Below, in pieces: positions 8,125 through 17,352 of a stretch of DNA of 64,000 bases (positions are counted from its first letter, which is position 1; every line of letters begins with the position of its first letter). The DNA is from Hyphomicrobiales bacterium. Its GTDB lineage: Bacteria; Pseudomonadota; Alphaproteobacteria; Rhizobiales; RI-29. Location: positions 276,969-340,968 of the forward strand of contig WGLQ01000002.1 of assembly GCA_016125495.1 (NCBI GenBank), written 5' to 3'. Both the position numbers and the translations under genes were made by a program. The notes below the pieces were generated by a model that saw only the letters and a list, made by a program, of their open reading frames with translations, made no database searches and was not told where the DNA came from.

Positions 8125-10005
8125 ATGCGTCTTTGGTCCGGCATCTGGGCTGGCGCATGGGGTCTGTGGGCGGGCGCCCGCAGCGCGGGGCGGGGCGTGG
8201 CGTTCCGGTTCGGGCTGGCCATCATGCTTGCGCTCGTCGGTGGCGTGACGGTCGCGTCGCACGGTTCAAGGGCCGAGGAGGACGGCATCGAGCGTGAGGT
8301 GCGCCGCCTTGCGGTCGAGCGCGTGAAGCGCGCTCGTGACGACCTCGCCGAGGAGTGGCGGTCGGGGCGGATCGCGCTCGATCGGGCTCTCGTGCGCTTC
8401 ATGCGCGATCCGGCCGACAATGGGGACTTGCTCGAGGCTTTCGCTGCGGCGCGGACGCGTTCGGCATGGGAGGCGGCCAGCGGACTCGAAAAGGCGATCG
8501 GCGACATCGGCTGGACCGGTGTCGAGGAGGAAGGGGAAGAAAACCCGCGGCTCGCCGGGTTCGCGGTGGCGAGCGGGGAAACCCGGGGTGAGACTGGCGA
8601 CTACGTCTCGTGCGTCATCGAAAAGCTCGACACCTACCATCGCCAGCGTATCGCACTTCTCGATTCGCTCGTGCGCGAGGCCCGAGGTCTTTCGCCGGCC
8701 GCATTCGCGGAGAAGATCGCGAGGCTCTATGAGACGCAGATCGATCGCGGTTGTGATTTCGGCCCCAACAAATTCCTCCCCGGTGCGACGTTGGTCTCCC
8801 TCAGGTGGGATGCGCGATGCCTCGATGGCAGCGAGGCCGAGCCACTCGCGTCGGACGGAACCGCCCCGCCGCATCAGCCAGCCGTCGGTGCTCTTCTCTA
8901 CGACGACGGACGGCGCGGGCCGATCGCGATCTGCACGGGGACGCTGGTTGCCCCCAATGCGGTGCTGACCGCGGCGCACTGCTTCTGCAAGACCGGCGGG
9001 CTCAAGGACCGGCGCGGAACCTTCCACCGCACGGCGGCAGGCTGCGCGAGGGCGAGCCGCGTGCACGAGGGGCGACGGGTCGGTGCGCTCGATCCCGTCG
9101 GGCACAGCTTTTTTCTTCAGCATGTCGGTCGGCAGGAAATCGAGAGGGTCGTCATCCCTCCGGACTACCGCTGGCCCCGGGCGGACCTCGCGCTTCTCAT
9201 ACTACGCGAGCCGGTGGTCGACGTGGCGCCGCTCGAACTCAACACCGCGCGGCGCCTCACCGACGGTGACAGCGGGGTCGGAGTCGGATTCGGCGCCTAC
9301 AACCCTATCGGTGCCGACGGCGGTCCGACGAGCGCTTGGGAGGTCAATCTCGCAACCGGACTCAAGCTGCAGGGCCAGATCGAGGTCGGGCATTGCTCTC
9401 AGCAGGCCTTCTGGAACAAGCTGATCTGCTGGCGCTATGGCAGGGCCTCGGCCGGCCGGCTGCTCGGCTCGATCTGCCACGGGGATTCTGGCGGTCCGCT
9501 GATCGTTACGGACAACCGCGGGCAGCGGTTGTTGGCGGGGGTGGCGACCGCCGGTGGGCCGAGCTGCCGCCCGGGCGCTGCCGCCTACGAGGTCGACGTC
9601 TTCGGCAACCGGAACTGGCTCAAGCGCACACTGGCGCGCCATCCGCCGTCACGCGCCAGCGTGAGGAGCGGAAATCCGCGCCAGGTGATCTGTTACAACT
9701 GCCGCGACTGTGGCGCGCCGGGGAGTCGCGCGGTCGAAGGCGGGTATGGGGTGCGCGCGCCGCGTGATGCCGGTCGGCTCAGGGTTTCCGTCAACTGCAC
9801 ACCGACGGCAGGTGAACTCCGCCTGACGGTCGCGCCGCGCCATGCCGGGGCGGGCGACGACATGGCGGGGGCGGCCTGCGACGAAGCATCGCGTTCGAGC
9901 GTGCAATCCTGCGTCTTCCCGACCGCCGAGGGACGGGAATACAATGTCAGGATCGGTGGCGATCCCCGGCGGGATTGCCAGATCGTGGTCACCGCTCTCG
10001 ACTAG
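8125..10005 (+). CDS. Secreted trypsin-like (S1) serine protease with long N-terminal and Cys-rich C-terminal extensions
   Basis: About 626 residues from ATG 8125; ATG 8065 (20 residues longer) is a possible alternative. A signal-type hydrophobic stretch (FGLAIMLALVGGVTVASHGSRA) ends near residue 50. Residues about 50-240 are a helical charged region of unknown function. The S1 domain follows, with His285 in LTAAHC, Asp354 in RADLALLIL and Ser455 in CHGDSGGP, so the triad is complete. The last about 110 residues contain CYNCRDC and further Cys pairs, probably a disulfide-bonded domain. It lies just after the lipoprotein gene. The target is unknown. It is one of three trypsin-like proteases in this window but is not a close paralogue of the other two. 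Confidence 0.8.
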   Translation: MRLWSGIWAGAWGLWAGARSAGRGVAFRFGLAIMLALVGGVTVASHGSRAEEDGIEREVRRLAVERVKRARDDLAEEWRSGRIALDRALVRFMRDPADNGDLLEAFAAARTRSAWEAASGLEKAIGDIGWTGVEEEGEENPRLAGFAVASGETRGETGDYVSCVIEKLDTYHRQRIALLDSLVREARGLSPAAFAEKIARLYETQIDRGCDFGPNKFLPGATLVSLRWDARCLDGSEAEPLASDGTAPPHQPAVGALLYDDGRRGPIAICTGTLVAPNAVLTAAHCFCKTGGLKDRRGTFHRTAAGCARASRVHEGRRVGALDPVGHSFFLQHVGRQEIERVVIPPDYRWPRADLALLILREPVVDVAPLELNTARRLTDGDSGVGVGFGAYNPIGADGGPTSAWEVNLATGLKLQGQIEVGHCSQQAFWNKLICWRYGRASAGRLLGSICHGDSGGPLIVTDNRGQRLLAGVATAGGPSCRPGAAAYEVDVFGNRNWLKRTLARHPPSRASVRSGNPRQVICYNCRDCGAPGSRAVEGGYGVRAPRDAGRLRVSVNCTPTAGELRLTVAPRHAGAGDDMAGAACDEASRSSVQSCVFPTAEGREYNVRIGGDPRRDCQIVVTALD

Positions 10006-10078
10006 GGGCTGGTGGACGTTCGCCGGTGGCGGATCAGCCGCCTCCGGCCATCCGCCACCTGTTCCTTTACTCGTCGGT

Positions 10079-10987
10079 TCAGACCGAGGGAAGCTTCGGG
10101 CGGGTCTCGATGCCTCGGCGCACGATCGCCTCGACGCGGGCCCGCTCCTCGCCGACGAGCGGGAGGCGCGGCTCACGCACCCATTCCGCTCCCTCGCCGG
10201 TCATCTGGTTGGCCAGCTTGATCATCTGGACGAGCTTGACGTCGACGTCGAGGTGCAGGAGCGGCATGAACCAGCGGTAGATGGCGAGCGCTTCCTCGAG
10301 CCGGCCGGCCTTGGCGAGCTTGTAGAGGGCGACGGATTCCTTGGGGAAGGCGTTGACGAGACCCGCCACCCAGCCCGAGGCGCCGAAAGCGAGGTTCTCG
10401 AGCACGAGATCGTCGACGCCGCAGAAGATGACGTAGCGGTCGCCGAGGCGGTTGATCATGTCGGTGATGCGGCGGCTGTCGTGGCTCGATTCCTTGACCG
10501 AGACGATGGTGTCGAATTGCGCCAGTTCGGCGAACGTCTCGTCGGTGACGTCGAGCTTATAGGAGACCGGGTTGTTGTAGATCATGATGGGCAGGTCGGT
10601 GGCGCGCGCGATGGTGCCGAAATGGGCGAGCGCCTCGCGCTGGTCCTGCTGGTAGACCATGCTGGGCAGCACCATGAGGCCGTCCGCGCCGACCTCGGCG
10701 ACCTCGCGGGCATACGAGGCGGCATCGCGGGTGGTGTATTCGGCGACGCCCGAGAGCACTGGTACCTTGCCGCCCGCCGCATCGCGGGCGGCGGCCACCA
10801 CCTCGAGCTTTTCGGCGCGCGACAGCGAGCAGTTCTCGCCCAGCGTGCCGAGCATGATGAAGCCCTCGCAACCGGCGGCAAGGCACGAGCGCACGTGACG
10901 CTGCGTTGCCTCGAGGTCGATCGCCCCGTCCCTGGTCATCTCGGTCATCAGGGCCGGGAAGACACCCTTCCAGCTCACCTTCGTCAT
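10079..10987 (-). CDS. Dihydrodipicolinate synthase-family aldolase/deaminase, candidate 1-pyrroline-4-hydroxy-2-carboxylate deaminase
   Basis: A 302-residue class I aldolase of the DapA/NAL family. It has the catalytic Tyr137 (IYNNP) and Schiff-base Lys165 (VSVKESS); the pyruvate-binding region reads MLGTLGEN where DapA has GTTGE. The start is ATG 10987 with GAGGGTGG upstream. True DapA is usually housekeeping and nearer 292 residues. A hydroxyproline epimerase and D-hydroxyproline-type dehydrogenase lie 7.5 kb away, and the third step of that pathway is catalysed by a DapA-family deaminase giving 2-oxoglutarate semialdehyde. That assignment is plausible but inferred; N-acetylneuraminate lyase-like or KDG aldolase-like activity is not excluded. 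Confidence 0.75.
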   Translation of the reverse strand: MTKVSWKGVFPALMTEMTRDGAIDLEATQRHVRSCLAAGCEGFIMLGTLGENCSLSRAEKLEVVAAARDAAGGKVPVLSGVAEYTTRDAASYAREVAEVGADGLMVLPSMVYQQDQREALAHFGTIARATDLPIMIYNNPVSYKLDVTDETFAELAQFDTIVSVKESSHDSRRITDMINRLGDRYVIFCGVDDLVLENLAFGASGWVAGLVNAFPKESVALYKLAKAGRLEEALAIYRWFMPLLHLDVDVKLVQMIKLANQMTGEGAEWVREPRLPLVGEERARVEAIVRRGIETRPKLPSV

Positions 10988-11139
10988 CGCCAAACCACCC
11001 TCACCTTCGGCACACACGGCGCCGGTCTGCATCGTGACCGCAGCATTTGCCGCAGTTTCGATCGGGATTATGCGTCGGCGGCGCCCCTGCCACAACACCG
11101 AAGGAAAGCTTCGCGATGCGGCACACGGACGCGCACACC

Positions 11140-11170
11140 TTGACCTTCCAGTAACTGGAAACCCTATCTG
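11140..11170 (+). promoter_or_regulatory. MerR-family (CueR-like) promoter with palindromic operator for the copper ATPase
   Basis: A -35 box TTGACC (11140-11145) and a -10 box TATCTG (11165-11170) are separated by 19 bases, the overlong spacer typical of MerR-activated promoters. Inside the spacer is a perfect palindrome, TTCCAGT-A-ACTGGAA (11146-11160). This layout matches CueR/HmrR-controlled copA promoters, where metal-bound regulator twists the DNA to align the boxes. No MerR-type regulator gene is in the window. Confidence 0.75.
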
Positions 11171-11227
11171 CCTGACATCTCGTATCAGTCGTGTTCGAAC
11201 TGGTCCCAACGGAAAGGTGGGTTCGTC

Positions 11228-13648
11228 ATGCGGTCGATCGATGGGCAGACGGTCGCGGCACACACACACACGGGCGGAAAGGCCGGCGGGGCAGGGTGCT
11301 GTGGCGATCATGCGGGCAGTGCGAACCATGGTGCCGGAGCGGATGGGCTCGAGCCCGGCAAGGCGATCGATCCGGTCTGCGGCATGACGGTCACCATCGC
11401 GACGGCCAAGCACATCAGTCTGGCTGGCGGCGGCGTGCACTATTTCTGCAACCCGCGCTGCAAGGAGCGGTTCGAGGCGGATCCCTCAGCGTACGCGGAG
11501 GGGCCGCCGCCGCCCAAGGCCATGCCAAAGGGCACGCTCTATACTTGCCCGATGGACCCGGAGATCGTGCGCGACGAACCGGGACCGTGCCCGATCTGCG
11601 GGATGGCGCTGGAACCCATGGACCCCACGGCCGCGCCGAGCGGGCCGAGCCCGGAGCTGCTCGATTTCCGGCACCGGCTCATCGTGGGAGCTGTGCTGGC
11701 GGTGCCGCTCGTCGCCATTGCCATGGGGCCGCACGTCGGGGTGCCGGTGCGGTCCTGGCTCGGCGCCCAGGTGGCCGACTGGATCGAACTCGCGCTGGCG
11801 ACGCCGATCGTCCTTTGGTGCGGAAGGCCGTTTCTCCAGCGCTGCTGGGTCTCCTTCGAGAGTGCCCGCCTCAACATGTGGTCGCTGATCGGGATCGGTG
11901 TCGTGGCGGCCTATCTCTACAGTCTCGTCGCGACGGTGGCGCCGGAGGTTTTTCCGGCTTCGATGCGTGGGGCGGAGGGGACCATCGGGGTCTACTTCGA
12001 ATCCGCCGCGGTGATCGTGGTGCTGGTGCTGCTCGGCCAGGTGCTCGAGTTGAAAGCCCGCGAGCGGACCGGTGACGCCATCCGTGCGCTGCTCGATCTC
12101 TCACCGAAAATGGCGCGGCGGATCGCATCGGACGGCAGCGAGGGCGAGGTATCGCTCGGAGACGTGAGGGTTGGCGACCGGCTGCGCGTGCGGCCCGGCG
12201 AGGCGGTGCCCATCGACGGCGTCGTGCTCGAAGGGCATTCGTCGGTCGATGAATCGATGTTGACCGGCGAGGCGGTGCCGGTCGAGCGGACCCCGGGCGA
12301 CGAGGTCACCGGCGGCACGCTGAACGGGGCCGGCAGCTTCATCATGGAGGCACGGCGCATCGGCAGCGAGACGACGCTGGCGCGTATCGTCGCGATGGTC
12401 GGCGAGGCACAACGCAGCCGTGCGCCTATCCAGAAGCTGGCCGATGTCGTTGCGGGCTATTTCGTGCCGGCCGTGTTCGCGGTGGCCGTACTGGCGTTCG
12501 CGGCATGGGCAGTCTTCGGTCCGGAACCCTCGCTTGCCTATGCGTTCGTTGCGGCGGTCTCGGTGCTCATCATCGCCTGCCCCTGCGCGCTCGGGCTCGC
12601 AACGCCGATGTCGATCATGGTCGCTTCGGGGCGCGGCGCCAAGGAAGGCGTGCTGATCCGCAATGCCGAGATGCTGGAGCGGATGGCGGACATCGACACG
12701 CTGGTGGTCGACAAGACCGGGACGCTGACCCTCGGCCGGCCGAAGGTGACGGACGTGCTCGCCGAGCCGGGGGTGGCCGAGGACGAACTGCTCGCGCTCG
12801 CGGGCGGCCTCGAGATGGCGAGCGGCCATCCCCTGGCGGCAGCGATCATCGAAGCGGCGCACGAGCGCGGGCTCGAACTGGTCGGACCGCAGGATTTCGA
12901 GAGCCGGCACGGGCTCGGTGTCACCGGGCTGGTCGCCGGGCGGTCCGTTGCGCTCGGCAATCTGCGGCTGATGGGGGCTCTCGGCATCGATGTCGGCGAG
13001 CGCCTCGAGGCTGCCGAGCGATTGCGGGCCGAAGGGCGCACGGTGATGGCCGTTGCGATCGAGGGCAGGCTCGCAGGTCTCGTCGCGACCAGCGATCCGA
13101 TCAAGGATACAGCGGGTGAAGCGATCGAGGCGCTGCGGGCCGACGGCATCCGGATCGTGATGGTTACGGGTGATGCGATGCTGACAGCGGCGGCGGTGTC
13201 GCGGCGCCTGCGCATCGACGAGACCTGGGCCGAGCAGCTACCCGAGAACAAAGCGCAGATCGTGCGATCCCTGCGCAAAGCGGGAGCCAAGGTGGCGGTG
13301 GCCGGGGATGGCGTCAACGATGCCCCGGCGCTGGCGGAGGCCGATGTTGGAATCGCCATGGGAACGGGGGCGGACGTGGCGATCGAGAGCGCCGGGATCA
13401 CTCTATTAAGGGGCGATCTCAGGGGCATCGTGCGTGCGCGGCGGCTGGCGCGCGCAACCATGCGCAACATCCGCCAGAACCTCTTTTTCGCCTTTGGCTA
13501 CAATGTCCTCGGAGTGCCGGTCGCAGCCGGCGTGCTCTATCCCTTCCTCGGGATGCTGCTCTCTCCGATGCTGGCTGCGGCGGCCATGAGTCTCTCTTCC
13601 GTGTCGGTGATCTCGAATGCGCTCCGGCTGCGCAACGTGCGGCTATGA
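11228..13648 (+). CDS. copA: Copper/silver-exporting P1B-type ATPase with N-terminal YHS and heavy-metal-binding domains
   Basis: An 806-residue heavy-metal pump. The N-terminus has a His/Cys-rich stretch (HTHTGG, CCGDH), a YHS domain (about 45-92, DPVCGM and YFCNPRC) and an HMBD zinc-ribbon-like motif (about 100-131, YTCPMDPEI and CPICGM). There is no classical HMA GMTCxxC domain. The core has TGEA, the transmembrane CPC site (Cys451-Pro-Cys453) that marks Cu+/Ag+ pumps, the phosphorylated Asp495 in DKTGTLT, the HP motif (SGHPLA) and GDGVNDAP. The expected role is export of Cu+/Ag+ from cytoplasm to periplasm. It lies behind a MerR-type promoter. Its stop abuts the convergent mnmA stop. Confidence 0.92.
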   Translation: MRSIDGQTVAAHTHTGGKAGGAGCCGDHAGSANHGAGADGLEPGKAIDPVCGMTVTIATAKHISLAGGGVHYFCNPRCKERFEADPSAYAEGPPPPKAMPKGTLYTCPMDPEIVRDEPGPCPICGMALEPMDPTAAPSGPSPELLDFRHRLIVGAVLAVPLVAIAMGPHVGVPVRSWLGAQVADWIELALATPIVLWCGRPFLQRCWVSFESARLNMWSLIGIGVVAAYLYSLVATVAPEVFPASMRGAEGTIGVYFESAAVIVVLVLLGQVLELKARERTGDAIRALLDLSPKMARRIASDGSEGEVSLGDVRVGDRLRVRPGEAVPIDGVVLEGHSSVDESMLTGEAVPVERTPGDEVTGGTLNGAGSFIMEARRIGSETTLARIVAMVGEAQRSRAPIQKLADVVAGYFVPAVFAVAVLAFAAWAVFGPEPSLAYAFVAAVSVLIIACPCALGLATPMSIMVASGRGAKEGVLIRNAEMLERMADIDTLVVDKTGTLTLGRPKVTDVLAEPGVAEDELLALAGGLEMASGHPLAAAIIEAAHERGLELVGPQDFESRHGLGVTGLVAGRSVALGNLRLMGALGIDVGERLEAAERLRAEGRTVMAVAIEGRLAGLVATSDPIKDTAGEAIEALRADGIRIVMVTGDAMLTAAAVSRRLRIDETWAEQLPENKAQIVRSLRKAGAKVAVAGDGVNDAPALAEADVGIAMGTGADVAIESAGITLLRGDLRGIVRARRLARATMRNIRQNLFFAFGYNVLGVPVAAGVLYPFLGMLLSPMLAAAAMSLSSVSVISNALRLRNVRL

Positions 13649-14848
13649 CAACGGCGGTGGGGATGGAGCATCCGGGGCGGGGCGAGCGGGGGTCGCGTGC
13701 GCCGGTCGATCGCCGGCACCGGGGTCGCGCCTGATCCAGCCGCCGCCGAGCACACGGGCGCCGGGACCGTCGTCGGCATAGAGGACACAGGCCTGGCCCG
13801 GCGAGACGCCGTGCTCGCCCTCGACCAGCAGGATGGTGACGGCACCGTCCGCCGCGACCTCGAGGCGGGCCGGGCGCGGCGGGCAGGTCGAGCGCACCCG
13901 TGCCCAGACATCCTGCGAGGTGCCCGGGGCGACGGGCGCGTCGCCGAGCCAATTGAGATCGCGCAGCGCGATGCGACGAGTCAGCAGAGCCTCGCGCGGG
14001 CCGACGACGACGGTGGCACTGGCAGCATCGATGTCGACCACGAAGAGCGGCTCGCCGGTCGCGATGCCGAGCCCCTGGCGCTGGCCGATGGTGAAGCCAG
14101 TGATACCGGAATGGGCGCCGAGGTCGCGACCGTCGACGTGGACGATGCGGCCGGGCCGGGCGGCGTCCGGCCTCAGGCGGTCGACGATCGTGGTGTAGCG
14201 GCCGGTCGGCACGAAGCAGATGTCCTGGCTGTCGCGCTTGCCGGCGTTCGCGAGGCCGAAGTCGCCCGCCAGCCGCCGAACGTCGGCCTTGCGCATTTCG
14301 CCGAGGGGGAATCGCAGAAATCCGAGCTGCTCGCGCGTGGTCGCGAACAGGAAGTAGCTCTGGTCGCGGTCCGGGTCGCCGGCGCGGTAGAGGTCGAAGC
14401 CGTGCGTTCCGGGGCGGCTCGCGACATAGTGGCCGGTGGCGAGGACGTCGGCATCGAGGTCGCGGGCGGCGCCGAGGAGGTCTCGGAACTTCACGGTCTG
14501 GTTGCAGACGACGCAAGGCACCGGCGTTTCGCCGGCGGCATAGCTGTCGGCGAATTCGGCGATTACCGAATCGGAAAAGCGCTTCTCATAATCGAGCACA
14601 TAATGTGGGATGCCGAGCGTCGCGGCGACACGGCGAGCATCGTGGATGTCCTGGCCGGCGCAGCAGGCGCCCTTGCGCGTGGTCGCGGCGCCGTGGTCGT
14701 AGAGCTGCATCGTGAGGCCGATCACCTCGTAGCCCGAGCGTGCGAGCAGGGCGGCGGTCACGGAGGAATCGACGCCACCCGACATGGCAACGACGACGCG
14801 CGTCCCCGCCGGCGGCTTGTCGATGTGCAATTCGTTCGCAGTGTTCAT
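13643..14848 (-). CDS. mnmA: tRNA-specific 2-thiouridylase MnmA
   Basis: A 401-residue enzyme that thiolates U34 of Lys, Glu and Gln tRNAs. The ATP-pyrophosphatase P-loop is [18 protein letters not shown] (near residue 18). The two catalytic cysteines are in [14 protein letters not shown] and DSQDICFVP, and the family motif GHYV is present. The start is ATG 14848, with homology beginning after about 15 residues; an in-frame ATG at 14881 would add 11 residues. The C-terminal tail beyond the beta-barrel is Pro/Ala-rich and specific to this organism. Its stop codon (13643-13645) immediately adjoins the convergent copA stop (13646-13648). Confidence 0.93.
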   Translation of the reverse strand: MNTANELHIDKPPAGTRVVVAMSGGVDSSVTAALLARSGYEVIGLTMQLYDHGAATTRKGACCAGQDIHDARRVAATLGIPHYVLDYEKRFSDSVIAEFADSYAAGETPVPCVVCNQTVKFRDLLGAARDLDADVLATGHYVASRPGTHGFDLYRAGDPDRDQSYFLFATTREQLGFLRFPLGEMRKADVRRLAGDFGLANAGKRDSQDICFVPTGRYTTIVDRLRPDAARPGRIVHVDGRDLGAHSGITGFTIGQRQGLGIATGEPLFVVDIDAASATVVVGPREALLTRRIALRDLNWLGDAPVAPGTSQDVWARVRSTCPPRPARLEVAADGAVTILLVEGEHGVSPGQACVLYADDGPGARVLGGGWIRRDPGAGDRPAHATPARPAPDAPSPPPLS

Positions 14849-15048
14849 CGTGAGCAGTCTCAAGAAATTGCTGTGTTTCATGTGCCGGGACCGGGGCAAC
14901 CGTGGGCGGCGTTGCAGCGCCGGGGCGCCCGCACCAGGCGACTATCTGGGCGTAATCGGGCGAATGTGCAACGCCCGCCATGCGCTTCGGTACGCGGGGC
15001 GAGGCAGTCGGAGGGGGCTTTTCGCGCGGCGAAACTCGCCGGCCGCGA

Positions 15049-15063
15049 TTAGCGGCACATTAA
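15049..15063 (+). promoter_or_regulatory. Candidate CtrA-binding box upstream of sciP
   Basis: TTAG-N7-TTAA matches the CtrA consensus TTAA-N7-TTAA at seven of eight positions and lies 52 bases before the sciP ATG. In Caulobacter, sciP is itself activated by CtrA, so a CtrA site is expected here. The rest of 14849-15114 holds no gene. Confidence 0.6.
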
Positions 15064-15114
15064 TTGCTATTTGCTAGGCTCTTCTGAAGCTGGTCAGGTA
15101 ATGTATCGAGTAAA

Positions 15115-15399
15115 ATGACCGAGAAACAGTACAGGGCGCGTGTCCGCTATGTCATCGGGCCGGACGGAAGTCCGCTCACGATCGCAGATCTTCCCCCACC
15201 CGACACCAAGCGGTGGGTCATCAGGCGCAAGGCCGAAGTGGTCGCCGCGGTGCGCGGCGGGCTGCTCAGTCTCGACGAGGCGTGCGAGCGCTATACGCTC
15301 ACCGTCGACGAGTTGCTGAGCTGGCAGCGCTCCATCGACCGGCACGGGCTCGCCGGGCTTCGGGCGACCCAGATCCAGCGCTACCGCGACAAGCACTGA
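15115..15399 (+). CDS. sciP: CtrA inhibitor protein SciP (DUF1153)
   Basis: A 94-residue protein with the SciP/DUF1153 sequence: VRYVIGPDGSPLTIADLPPP at residues 10-29, then RRKAEVVAAVRGGLLSLDEA, a helix-turn-helix (CERYTLTVDELLSWQ) and a basic end. In Caulobacter, SciP binds DNA and CtrA to stop CtrA from recruiting RNA polymerase late in the cell cycle. The length is normal (about 90). A CtrA-like box precedes it, and ctrA is 2 kb away, separated by two genes on the other strand. Confidence 0.93.
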   Translation: MTEKQYRARVRYVIGPDGSPLTIADLPPPDTKRWVIRRKAEVVAAVRGGLLSLDEACERYTLTVDELLSWQRSIDRHGLAGLRATQIQRYRDKH

Positions 15400-15504
15400 C
15401 CGGTTCCTGGCACTGACCGATCAGCGTGCGGAACGCCGACGCCCCCGTTGTGTGGGGCGCGGCGCGCCGACGTGTGGCCGGCCGCGCACCCTTTCGCGTG
15501 CGGT

Positions 15505-16158
15505 TCAGGGCTTGCGCACCAGGATCGGCGCCGGTTGCGCCGTCGTGCTGCCCGGAATGGTCAACTCGCTCGAGGTCAGCGGTTCGCACTCCGTCCGGTT
15601 CCGGCTCCAGGCGTGGGCACCGGCCCGGATCTGGCGCGAACGCACCCGGTCGAACGATTTGTTTTCGCTCAGAACGCGTGTTTCCCCGCCAACGGTGGAA
15701 AGCTCGATCACGAAGGCGATGAGGCCGTGGCGGTTCTCGGATGAACGCTGGTGGATACGGATGGTGGCGCGGCCACTGTCCGGCGGCGTTTCGCCGAAGA
15801 GCATGTGCGTGCCGGCAAGGTCGCGGCCGTAGCCGAGGTGGCAACGGTTGAGGCCGCCCGCAATGCGCGCATAGATCTCGGTTGCGCCGCCGGGCACACT
15901 CCAGCTCGCGGGCGCTTCTCCGAGGGCCTCGTCGACCGAGCTGGCCAGCACGGCCTCGGGATCGCCCCCCGGGTTGGCCGGGTCCGAAACGGCTGGTGCC
16001 GCAGGTGCCACCGGCTGCCCCGACGTCGCCGAACTCAGTGCCTCACCGATCGAGGAAAAGCCCGGCGTGCCGGCGCAACCCGCGACATGCAAGGTCAAGA
16101 GCAGCGCCAGGGCGGGCGAAACCGCGCCGCGCACGGCCATCGATGTGCGTGCTCGCAT
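15505..16158 (-). CDS. Uncharacterised lipoprotein, about 217 aa
   Basis: An exported protein with a lipoprotein signal: hydrophobic AVSPALALLLTLHVAGC ends in the lipobox HVAGC. The start is uncertain: ATG 16158 (used here), ATG 16140, or GTG 16200. After the lipid-anchored Cys comes a low-complexity Ala/Pro/Ser linker of about 60 residues. A folded C-terminal part follows, with YARIAGGLNRCHLGYGRDL and GRATIRIHQR. The family is not recognised. It sits between sciP and fliJ, transcribed in the same direction as fliJ, about 218 bases downstream of it. Confidence 0.65.
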   Translation of the reverse strand: MRARTSMAVRGAVSPALALLLTLHVAGCAGTPGFSSIGEALSSATSGQPVAPAAPAVSDPANPGGDPEAVLASSVDEALGEAPASWSVPGGATEIYARIAGGLNRCHLGYGRDLAGTHMLFGETPPDSGRATIRIHQRSSENRHGLIAFVIELSTVGGETRVLSENKSFDRVRSRQIRAGAHAWSRNRTECEPLTSSELTIPGSTTAQPAPILVRKP

Positions 16159-16376
16159 CCGTGATGCCACCGACCCGCGCTTGCGGGCGCCTCGAACCAC
16201 GATCCGACCGGCATGGCGCCGGCTGGCGGCATTATCGGTCGATCGGGTCCGGCATGCAAACGGTGTGGCGCAGACGGCTGTTGATGCGCGCGCGTGGGCG
16301 CGTGCCCTGGTCGCGGGGCCGATCGATCGACGGCTCCGACGGACCGGGTGGCGGAGGCGGGCGGTTGAAGTCGGGC

Positions 16377-16793
16377 TCAGAGTGCGCGCGAGACGGGGCG
16401 CGGTGCCGATCGCGGGTGCGAGCGGCCGAGGCCACGGCCGCGACGCGGGGTCGGCAGGCTTTCGACCGCCCGATCACCCATCGCTTCGACTTTGCGCAGC
16501 TCCTCGAGCGCGGCATCGACCTCGGCTCGGGCGTCCGCGAGGCGATCGTTGAGATCGGCGACGGTGTCGACGAGGTTCGAGCGGCGGTTCTGAGCGGCCT
16601 TGGCGAAGGGCGGATAGGAGTAGTGATTGACGTCGCGCACGCCGGTGCGAGTCTCCTCGGCTTCGATCTGCTGGTCGAGATCCTCGGCCATCCGAGTGAG
16701 TTCGCCGATCATCGTCTCGAGATCGGTGACCCGGCGACGCTTTTCGTTCACCTCGAATTGCCGCTGACGCAGCTGGCTTTCACGCAACTTCAT
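16377..16793 (-). CDS. fliJ: Flagellar export protein FliJ
   Basis: A 138-residue, almost entirely helical protein with heptad-like charged repeats, as expected for the coiled-coil chaperone/stalk of the flagellar type III export ATPase. It starts at ATG 16793 (MKLRESQLRQRQFEVNEKRR) with AAGGGG about 10 bases upstream. Internal HYSYPPFAKAAQNRRSNL resembles alphaproteobacterial FliJ proteins, where fliJ is often next to ctrA. Its usual partner fliI is not in the window, and no other flagellar gene is either. The gene is divergent from ctrA across a 559-base regulatory region. Confidence 0.8.
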   Translation of the reverse strand: MKLRESQLRQRQFEVNEKRRRVTDLETMIGELTRMAEDLDQQIEAEETRTGVRDVNHYSYPPFAKAAQNRRSNLVDTVADLNDRLADARAEVDAALEELRKVEAMGDRAVESLPTPRRGRGLGRSHPRSAPRPVSRAL

Positions 16794-17352
16794 GGTTCGA
16801 TACCCCTTACCTGTTCGAAAGATCGGCACGTTATCGTTATCAACTTCCGTGCCAGTTCTCGGGCCAGCACGTCGCGCCTGATCGACCGGTCTCGGCTCCC
16901 CCGAGCCGCTTGCCCCGAGGGGCAACACACCGATCGAAGAGCATCTTACACGCCCTTATTTAAGTAGCTGTAAACGTTGACGAAGACAAACACTGTTGCG
17001 CACATCGTGCTGACGCCGGGTGACGAATCCTGTTAGGAATCGAGGATCGCCGATTCGAACGACTTGCCGGGTTCCGAATCGCTCTCGCCGGGGTGGGCGG
17101 GCTGCGGTTCGCCGGATCGCGGAGCTGGCTCGGTGCACCGGGCCGTCTCGGCCTGTCGTTGCTCGTCTCGGCGATATGCTGGTGTGACTTGTGTTCAAAT
17201 CGTAGCGAACCGGGTCCGCAGGGCAGCGGCGTTAAAGGATTTGGTAACCAGCTGCGGTTAGCTTTCAGCAATGGACGTTAATCGCAGCAGGCCGAAACAG
17301 CAGCACAACCGTGGGCAGCGGTTGTGGCCGGGTCAGAGGAAAGAGGATCGAC
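16794..17352. promoter_or_regulatory. fliJ-ctrA divergent regulatory region
   Basis: This 559-base gap has no gene. It contains a 7/8 match to the CtrA box (TTAA-N7-TAAA, 16960-16974), a cluster of four GANTC methylation sites (17025-17080), and an inverted repeat TAACC-N6-GGTTA (17245-17260). Further TTAA half-sites are at 17231-17236 and 17279-17282. Together this looks like a complex cell-cycle promoter for ctrA, and perhaps also fliJ. Exact start sites were not assigned. Confidence 0.6.
17025..17080. promoter_or_regulatory. Cluster of four GANTC (CcrM-type) methylation sites upstream of ctrA
   Basis: GAATC at 17025-17029, 17037-17041 and 17076-17080, and GATTC at 17052-17056, fall within 56 bases. 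At this GC content roughly one site per 350-400 bases is expected by chance. CcrM methylates GANTC in Alphaproteobacteria, and ctrA P1 in Caulobacter is methylation-controlled. Confidence 0.6.

Noticed and set aside
9842-11143. 433-codon plus-strand frame antisense to the DapA-family gene
   Set aside because: The DapA-family protein with Tyr137/Lys165 on the minus strand explains the region.
13697-15052. 451-codon plus-strand frame antisense to mnmA
   Set aside because: mnmA has all catalytic motifs on the other strand; this frame has no recognisable domain.
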